The notes beneath the pieces were generated by a model. It was not told the DNA's origin and ran no database searches. It was given only the letters and a program-made list of their open reading frames with translations. Positions 57,766-64,000 of a stretch of DNA of 64,000 bases are shown here, piece by piece. This stretch comes from Dehalococcoidia bacterium (GTDB lineage Bacteria; Chloroflexota; Dehalococcoidia; DSTF01; JACRBR01): positions 62,001-126,000 of the forward strand of contig JAKFYB010000018.1 of NCBI GenBank assembly GCA_021731085.1. Direction: 5' to 3'. A program made the position numbers and the translations under genes. How positions within the stretch are numbered: position 1 is the stretch's first letter; each line of letters starts with the position of its first letter.

Positions 57766-58332
57766 ATGGATGATCGAACGTTGTTCCTGGCCTCAATGGC
57801 GCGAGTCGCGGAAGCGATGGATGCGGTGGGCGTGCCGTATGTCGTCACAGGCTCGATGGCGGCCGGCTTCTACGTCATGCCACGGATGTCTGGCGATATC
57901 GACTTTCTGATCAACCCGCAGCCGAGCGACAAGCCGTTCGTCGCCAAGATCCTCGCGGAAGATTTCTTTGCCGATCCGGATGTGATCAAGGAGGCGTTCA
58001 ACGACCGCTCGATGTTCCAGGTCATCGATCCTAACGGGCATGTGAAGAGCGACCTCATCTTTTGGACGCCCAAGTTCAATCCGGAGACGGTGTTTCAGCG
58101 CGCGCAGACGATGCGAGTAGAGGGCACCGGTGTGAAGGTGATCGCTCCTGAAGATCTCGTCATTGCGAAGCTGATCTGGGCGAAGGAAAGTAGATCGGAG
58201 CTTCAATTCAGGGACGTGCACAGTCTGCTACAGTTCGAGGAAGTTGACAGCGAGTACGTTCGGCGCCAGGCCAAAGTGTATGGCGTCGGCGAACTGCTCG
58301 AAGAGGCATCAAGTGAGAGATACGCGACCTGA
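57766..58332 (+). CDS. nucleotidyltransferase-fold protein
   Basis: YVVTGSMAAGFYVMPRMSGDIDFLI; APEDLVIAKLIWAK. Confidence 0.8.
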   Translation: MDDRTLFLASMARVAEAMDAVGVPYVVTGSMAAGFYVMPRMSGDIDFLINPQPSDKPFVAKILAEDFFADPDVIKEAFNDRSMFQVIDPNGHVKSDLIFWTPKFNPETVFQRAQTMRVEGTGVKVIAPEDLVIAKLIWAKESRSELQFRDVHSLLQFEEVDSEYVRRQAKVYGVGELLEEASSERYAT

Positions 58333-58591
58333 GGTGTCACTGGCATATCGTCAGCGAATTGCCGCGCTTTCGGGCGAGGACAGGCTCGTCATGGCCGCCG
58401 ATCTCTATGCGACCGGGCGGACCATGATGCGCGCCGGCATTCTGGCGCGCACGCCGGACGCGAGCGAAGCCGAGGTCCGCAAGCAGATCTTCCTTCGCTT
58501 CTACGAACATGACCTGCCACAGTCGCTCATCGACCGAACGCTGCGGGACATCGATGAGCGGTTCGCAGGGCTACCTGCCGTCCCTGCCTAG
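58313..58591 (+). CDS. small hypothetical partner of the nucleotidyltransferase
   Basis: GTG start overlapping upstream gene. Confidence 0.6.
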   Translation: MRDTRPEVSLAYRQRIAALSGEDRLVMAADLYATGRTMMRAGILARTPDASEAEVRKQIFLRFYEHDLPQSLIDRTLRDIDERFAGLPAVPA

Positions 58592-58676
58592 GGCGCCGCT
58601 GGCGCTTGCTTCTTGCCGCAGGCGAACGGCCGTCGCTAGACTGCACTGTCCCCACATAACCGCTCGGAGAACAACG

Positions 58677-59042
58677 TTGCCTACATACGAATACGCGTGC
58701 GAGTCCTGCGGCGCCCGGTACGAGAAGAAGGAAGGGTTCGACGCGAAGGCACGCCAGAAGTGCCAGCAATGCGGCAAGGCGACCGCCCAGCGCGTCCTCT
58801 TTGCGCCGCCGATCGTGTTCAAGGGCAGCGGCTTCTACAAGACCGACGCGCGCGGCTCCGATACCAGCGACTCCGCCACGAGCACCACGCCCTCCGTGCC
58901 GGATCTGGGTGCTGCCGGCCATGGCCACTCGCACGGGCCGGGCGGCCACACGCATGACGCGCACGCGCCGGCGGCAACCGACGCCAAGCCTGACAAGAAG
59001 GCGAAGAAGGACACGACGACCGAGTCCGCAGCGGCGAGCTAG
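58677..59042 (+). CDS. FmdB-type zinc ribbon protein with His-rich extension
   Basis: [21 protein letters not shown]...[30 protein letters not shown]. Confidence 0.88.
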   Translation: MPTYEYACESCGARYEKKEGFDAKARQKCQQCGKATAQRVLFAPPIVFKGSGFYKTDARGSDTSDSATSTTPSVPDLGAAGHGHSHGPGGHTHDAHAPAATDAKPDKKAKKDTTTESAAAS

Positions 59043-59044
59043 CC

Positions 59045-59506
59045 GTGCGCGTCGTCTTGCAGCGCGTCTCCGAAGCCTCAGTCTTGGTTGATGGCGAGGT
59101 GGTCGGATCGATCGATCGCGGCCTGCTGCTGCTTGTTGGCGTCGCTGAAGGTGATGACGACGCGACGGCGCGTCGCGTGGCTGTGAAGTGCGCCGAGATG
59201 CGCATCTTCGCCGACGATGATGGCCGCTTCGACCGGTCGCTGGTCGATGTTGGCGGAGCGGCGCTGGTGGTTTCGCAGTTCACCCTTCTCGCCGATGTGC
59301 GTAAGGGCCGGCGGCCGAGCTTCATCGCGGCTGCGCAGCCTGATGTTGCGGCGCCGCTGTGCGACTTGCTCGCCCAGGCACTGCGCGATCTCGGCGTGCG
59401 CGTCGAAACGGGGCGGTTTGGTGCGAAGATGGACGTGTCGCTGGTGAACGATGGGCCTGTGACGATCGTTGTGGACTCGGGCGCACTCGATGCGCCGCGC
59501 GGCTAG
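59045..59506 (+). CDS. dtd: D-aminoacyl-tRNA deacylase
   Basis: [40 protein letters not shown]. Confidence 0.95.
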   Translation: MRVVLQRVSEASVLVDGEVVGSIDRGLLLLVGVAEGDDDATARRVAVKCAEMRIFADDDGRFDRSLVDVGGAALVVSQFTLLADVRKGRRPSFIAAAQPDVAAPLCDLLAQALRDLGVRVETGRFGAKMDVSLVNDGPVTIVVDSGALDAPRG

Positions 59507-59525
59507 GCGCAATCCGCGATAGCGG

Positions 59526-59741
59526 TCAGTCCATCATCCAGCACAGCGCTTCGCCCAGCGGTTCGCCGGCGCGAATCCCGCGGATGGACTGCCACGTCGA
59601 GAACGCGATGAGCGTCGTCCCGACAACGAGCGCGACCGCCTGAAACCCCGGGCTCCCGACGAACCACAGGACAGACATCCAGAATGCGCCCATGAGGACG
59701 GCGTGCGTGCCAATCGCGGCGGCGTAGAGCAAGAACTGCAT
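59526..59741 (-). CDS. small membrane protein
   Basis: two hydrophobic segments. Confidence 0.55.
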   Translation of the reverse strand: MQFLLYAAAIGTHAVLMGAFWMSVLWFVGSPGFQAVALVVGTTLIAFSTWQSIRGIRAGEPLGEALCWMMD

Positions 59742-59745
59742 AGCG

Positions 59746-60612
59746 CTAGTGTGCCGCCTTCGCGCCCTTGCCCGCCAGCTCCGGCCTGCCCGACCATGTC
59801 CAGGCCCAGTTCGTGCGACTGACGCCCATGAGCACGCCGTGCAGTGCCGTCGGGTGGATGAACATGTTGGTCTCGCCGCCGGAGTGCTCGCCGCCGGATG
59901 TGTGGCGCAGGCCTTTCGCTTTCATGCGTTCGGCGATGGGTGCGATTGCTTCGACCTCGATGTAGCACATATAGAGCGTCTCGCCGCCGCGGCGCATCAT
60001 GAAGCGCCCCATCGGCTGCTGAGGGTCTGTGATCTGCGACAGCTCGATGCGGTCGAGTCGATCTGGTGGATTGAACAGCGTGAGCTGGCCCGTGTACCCG
60101 TAGTCATGGCTGGTGAGCGGCGAGAAGCGCGACTGGTCGAGCCCGAAGCGGTCGGCGTAGAATTCGGCCGCAGCCTTGTGGTCGTTGATGAGGTTCGTCG
60201 CCTCATACAGGTAACGCATGAGGCCGGCCATCGGGCGATTCTGCTCCTGTGAGATCACCATGCGCAGGCCGGGCGTCTGATCAGGAGCGATGAAAAGCTG
60301 GCCGCCCTCCTCCGTGAACTGCAAGCCCTTCGACGACAGGCGAGACGCGAGTGCGCTGACGTCCCTCGTCGAGAAGCCGGCTGCGAACAGACCTTCGCCC
60401 CAGTTGGCGACGTAGTCCGCGACCGGACCGTCGCCGTTCGGCTCGAGCAGTTCGAATTCTGATGTGCCGGCGTGGACGACGCGGCGTTTTGCGCCGAGCA
60501 CCTTCACTTCATCGTCGCGTACCGTCTTGGCATCGAAGATGTGCGCGAACGTCGCGGCTGCGGTCTCACGGTCACGAACGGCGATCTGCATACGGTCAAC
60601 GTGTTCGAGCAT
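59746..60612 (-). CDS. VOC/glyoxalase family protein
   Basis: MLEHVDRMQIAVRDRETAAATFAHIF; two paralogous halves. Confidence 0.85.
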   Translation of the reverse strand: MLEHVDRMQIAVRDRETAAATFAHIFDAKTVRDDEVKVLGAKRRVVHAGTSEFELLEPNGDGPVADYVANWGEGLFAAGFSTRDVSALASRLSSKGLQFTEEGGQLFIAPDQTPGLRMVISQEQNRPMAGLMRYLYEATNLINDHKAAAEFYADRFGLDQSRFSPLTSHDYGYTGQLTLFNPPDRLDRIELSQITDPQQPMGRFMMRRGGETLYMCYIEVEAIAPIAERMKAKGLRHTSGGEHSGGETNMFIHPTALHGVLMGVSRTNWAWTWSGRPELAGKGAKAAH

Positions 60613-60683
60613 GGGACGTCTCCTCTCGGTAGTGGCGTGAGGGTATCGGACGCACGAACCAAGAACCAAGACCCTGTCGTACA

Positions 60684-61748
60684 ATGAAGACACGCCCCCC
60701 AAAGGGTCGCCAGCCTGTGAAAGGACTGCACATGGCCTCCGAGATCCCGCCCGATATGCAGCGGCCACAGATTGAGCGCGCCAAGGATGAGGGCGGGCTC
60801 GCTGCCTTCGTGCGCATTCTGCTGACCGGCTTCGCTTACCTGCTGATGATCCCGCCGTGGGGCATCATCGTCTGGTTCTTCACCGTGAAGATCGTCGCCG
60901 AGTACGAACGTGGCGTGATCTTCAGGCTGGGCCGTCTCGTTGGCGCTCGCGGGCCGGGACTGTTCGTGATCCTGCCCATCATCGACCGCATGGTGGTGAT
61001 GGATCTTCGCACGGTCACGATGGACGTTCCGAGTCAGGAGTGCATTACGCGCGACAACGTGACGGTCAAGGTGAACGCCGTCATCTACTTCCGCGTCACT
61101 GGCCCGGAAGACGCCGTGACCAAGGTCATCGACCACTTCCGCGCGACATCGCAGATCGCCCAAACGACGCTACGCAGCGTTCTCGGGCAGTCGATGCTCG
61201 ACGACCTGCTGTCTGAGCGCGAGGCGATCAACAACAAGCTGCAGACGATCATCGACGAGCAGACGGAGCCGTGGGGCGTGAAGGTCTCGACTGTCGAGGT
61301 GAAGGACGTCGAGTTGCCTCAGGGCATGCAGCGCGCGATGGCCCGCCAGGCGGAGGCAGAGCGCGAACGCCGCGCGAAGGTCATCAACGCCGACGGCGAG
61401 TTGCAGGCATCAGAGCGGCTGGCGGAAGCCGGGCGGATCATGTCGGAGACACCGGCGACGTTGCAGCTGCGCTTCCTGCAGACACTGTCCGAGGTCGCGA
61501 CGGAGAAGAACAGCACGATCGTCTTTCCGGTGCCCATCGACCTGTTGAGTCTGGTCGCCGACACCATGAACCAGAACCTGAACCGCGGCAACGGCGGTGA
61601 CAACGGCGAAGGCGGTGGCGGCTCGAACTTGGGCCGACGCGTTCGTGTCGGTGCGGCGCCACCGTCGGGTGACATCGCCGACGACCTCACACCGCCGGAG
61701 GGGAAACCGCCGTTGGAGCCTGGTTCGCGAGAGGGCGTCGTGAGCTAG
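60684..61748 (+). CDS. SPFH/Band 7 (stomatin-like) protein
   Basis: [67 protein letters not shown]. Confidence 0.95.
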   Translation: MKTRPPKGRQPVKGLHMASEIPPDMQRPQIERAKDEGGLAAFVRILLTGFAYLLMIPPWGIIVWFFTVKIVAEYERGVIFRLGRLVGARGPGLFVILPIIDRMVVMDLRTVTMDVPSQECITRDNVTVKVNAVIYFRVTGPEDAVTKVIDHFRATSQIAQTTLRSVLGQSMLDDLLSEREAINNKLQTIIDEQTEPWGVKVSTVEVKDVELPQGMQRAMARQAEAERERRAKVINADGELQASERLAEAGRIMSETPATLQLRFLQTLSEVATEKNSTIVFPVPIDLLSLVADTMNQNLNRGNGGDNGEGGGGSNLGRRVRVGAAPPSGDIADDLTPPEGKPPLEPGSREGVVS

Positions 61749-61975
61749 TCACGCTCGTGGATGGCACCCATGCTGCGCACGAAGAGCGCGACGGCAACGC
61801 CCACCACGACGGCGAGCGCGAGAATCGCCGTAGCGCGCATGCTGTAGGCGAGACCGTCGTCGCTGAGGAACGCGATCGCAAACAAACCGAACGCGAACCG
61901 CACGATCGCAAAGATGACGAGCACCTTGAACGCAGCGCGCGCGAATCCGAAGATGCTGTCCCGATAGCGGCTCAT
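61745..61975 (-). CDS. small two-TM membrane protein
   Basis: hydrophobicity pattern. Confidence 0.55.
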   Translation of the reverse strand: MSRYRDSIFGFARAAFKVLVIFAIVRFAFGLFAIAFLSDDGLAYSMRATAILALAVVVGVAVALFVRSMGAIHERD

Positions 61976-62063
61976 CGAGCGAGTATAGCCGTGCGGTGAT
62001 CCGCGTCATGACCACCGTCGTAATCTCACCGACAGCTGGCCTTCGACAACCGAACGAGGCAAC

Positions 62064-62543
62064 ATGGCCCATCTAGAAATCCGCAAGTTCATCCCCGCCT
62101 CGTCGGAGGCGGTGTGGTCGGTGCTCGAGGATCTTGAGCATCAGAAGTCGTGGATGGTCGACGTCCGCAAGCTGGATGTGGTGACGGACGCGAAGCGCGG
62201 CGAAGGCGTCGTGATGCGCGTGACGAGTGAGCTATTCGGGCAGCCGATCGTGAAGGACGTGATGACGATCACGGGCTGGGAGCCTGGGCGCCGCATGGAT
62301 GTGAAGCACGACGGCCAGTTTCACGGCACCGGCAGCTTCATCCTCGACCGCGTCCACAACGGCACGATCCTGACGTGGATCGAGGACTTCGATGCTCCGC
62401 TCGGACCGCTCGGTGAACTGGGCTTTGGCATTGCCGTCAAGCCGCATCTGCTGCGCGTGTTTGCCCGATCGCTCGAAAACGTGCGACGGCTTGCCGTCGA
62501 GCGCGAGCTTACGGGCGCGGTCGCTCAAACAACTCAAGCCTAG
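62064..62543 (+). CDS. SRPBCC family protein
   Basis: MAHLEIRKFIPASSEAVWSVLEDLEHQKSWM. Confidence 0.85.
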   Translation: MAHLEIRKFIPASSEAVWSVLEDLEHQKSWMVDVRKLDVVTDAKRGEGVVMRVTSELFGQPIVKDVMTITGWEPGRRMDVKHDGQFHGTGSFILDRVHNGTILTWIEDFDAPLGPLGELGFGIAVKPHLLRVFARSLENVRRLAVERELTGAVAQTTQA

Positions 62544-63112
62544 GGTTTCTCAACGTCGTAGGCGCGGCCATCGACGAACAGGCGTAGCGGTTCCGCGTTG
62601 CCGAAACGATCTAGCCTTACTTCAACAGCGATGCCACTAGCTGCCGCGGTCGGAGGCGATCCTGCGTCATCGCTTGCGACGAAGAGCCATTCGATGTCGT
62701 AGCTGATTTCGTAGGTCGCGTAGTCGATGATCTGGACACCCGGGTCGTAATACGGATAACCCACATCGCCTGAGATGAGTACGTTTTTGTCGTCATCGCG
62801 ATCACGGCGATCATGAATCGCCTCGGCACGCCAGTACCCGTCAGCCGATTCGGTCAGCTCGACATACACGGTGCCGTAAAAGGCTTCGCCATCGCGGTTG
62901 CGGCCCAGCGAATCAACGCTTGAGATTTCGTAGCGGGCGGTGACATAGTCGCCGGATTGCACTTCGATCGGAACCAACTGCCCGACGCGCAGGAGCACGG
63001 TGTCGCTCGTCCAGACTGTGTATTGCTTGAAGGCGAGAATCGACAGCAGAATCGTGATCTGGATCAATGCGATCGCTGTGAGGCGCGCGGCAGGCTTGTT
63101 GAGCACCTTCAT
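62540..63112 (-). CDS. GDYXXLXY-domain membrane protein
   Basis: RVGQLVPIEVQSGDYVTARYEIS. Confidence 0.8.
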   Translation of the reverse strand: MKVLNKPAARLTAIALIQITILLSILAFKQYTVWTSDTVLLRVGQLVPIEVQSGDYVTARYEISSVDSLGRNRDGEAFYGTVYVELTESADGYWRAEAIHDRRDRDDDKNVLISGDVGYPYYDPGVQIIDYATYEISYDIEWLFVASDDAGSPPTAAASGIAVEVRLDRFGNAEPLRLFVDGRAYDVEKP

Positions 63113-64000
63113 GAGAGATGCTCCGCGTCCAGAGGGCCCTGTCGAGGCAGGGCGAGTTGCTCATCGTCCATTCTCGTCACCAGGGTGCGCCGGAATCGCT
63201 CGAGTCCGAAAGCGACACCAAGGAGTATGAGTCCGCCGATGATGAAGAAGGCCGACCCCGTGAGGAGAGACCAGAAGACGTCGACGTAGCGGGTGAGGAT
63301 GCCGACGGCCACCAGCAGCAGCCCAAAGTTAATGTAGCGCTCGTCGCCTCGAAGATAGCCGTGCGTGACGATGCCTGCCGCAGCGGCAAAGAAGATCGCG
63401 TTGAAGACGATCGCGTAGCCAGTCCACGCGGGCCACGTTGCGACCATCGCAGCCGTTGCAAGAAGCAGCGCCAGGAAGGACGTTTCCGCAGTCGCCTCCC
63501 GTTCGCGAGAGCCTACCAACCACTGGATAGCCACGAGCACGGCGACGACGGCGATGGTTACATACACGAGCGGCGGCGCGGCGTACGATTCGATGCCGTC
63601 GTCGATGAGGCTGCGCCACGGTTCGTCAAATGCAAAGACATATACGAGAGTCAGCGTGACTAGTGTGCCGGCGAACACGTAGACCTCTCCAAATTGGGCA
63701 AGCGGCTTGCGAACCTCGTGAAGCTTGCCGATCGCGTAGAGAGCTACGCCGAGGACGGCGATCATGATCAGGGTGGCGTCAACCTTCGCCGAGTCCTCAT
63801 ATCGAATGACCAGCCAGAACACGGAACCGATGACGACGTTGACGAGACCGAGCAGCAACACTATTCGCGAGCGAAATGCGTACGCCATTGGCAGCGCTCC
63901 GAGCGCGGCGAGGAAGAAGTAGTAGGGCACCGGGAACGAACCGTCCGACGTCGTTAAGGGAATGTCGTAGATGTCCCCGAACAGGAACAGGCCCGCTTCA
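63109..64000 (-). CDS. multi-TM DUF2157/DUF4401-like membrane protein, truncated at window edge
   Basis: TM-rich ORF open to window end, ATGA-type overlap with the GDYXXLXY gene. Confidence 0.7.
   Translation of the reverse strand, partial: EAGLFLFGDIYDIPLTTSDGSFPVPYYFFLAALGALPMAYAFRSRIVLLLGLVNVVIGSVFWLVIRYEDSAKVDATLIMIAVLGVALYAIGKLHEVRKPLAQFGEVYVFAGTLVTLTLVYVFAFDEPWRSLIDDGIESYAAPPLVYVTIAVVAVLVAIQWLVGSREREATAETSFLALLLATAAMVATWPAWTGYAIVFNAIFFAAAAGIVTHGYLRGDERYINFGLLLVAVGILTRYVDVFWSLLTGSAFFIIGGLILLGVAFGLERFRRTLVTRMDDEQLALPRQGPLDAEHLS

Overview
High-GC bacterial chromosome segment, probably Chloroflexota-like (inferred from gene content only). It is densely coding with about 60 supportable CDS on both strands, one tRNA-Gln, and no CRISPR array, rRNA or intact IS element seen. 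Recognisable loci: Ku plus LigD-type ligase, penicillin acylase with a Ca-binding/dockerin-like tail, PBP1A, SET-domain methyltransferase, threonine aldolase, ClpC, S1 protein, bS22-like mini ribosomal protein, xanthine-dehydrogenase-type molybdoenzyme with XdhC/MobA/MoaD-like genes, PyrE, UbiA, HemW, split transketolase divergent from a SoxR-like regulator, ferric-reductase-like/ApbE operon, Dtd, SPFH protein. Strongest unusual signals: (1) two perfect parS palindromes (23.2 and 24.4 kb) about 19 kb from an apparent strand-composition switch near 42-43.5 kb, suggesting an origin-proximal region; (2) a SoxR-box inside a 19-bp-spacer promoter of a split transketolase, divergent from a SoxR-like gene; (3) a Ku-linked ATP-dependent ligase whose motif I lysine is replaced (KxDG to MWGG); (4) an uncharacterised two-gene cassette (46.6-48.2 kb) preceded by a 29-bp-arm inverted repeat and a 12-bp-arm operator-like palindrome; (5) leader-peptide/attenuator-like regions before pyrE and before the gene cut at the left edge; (6) several families of dispersed intergenic hairpin repeats. 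No database search was run; all family assignments are from reading the translations.
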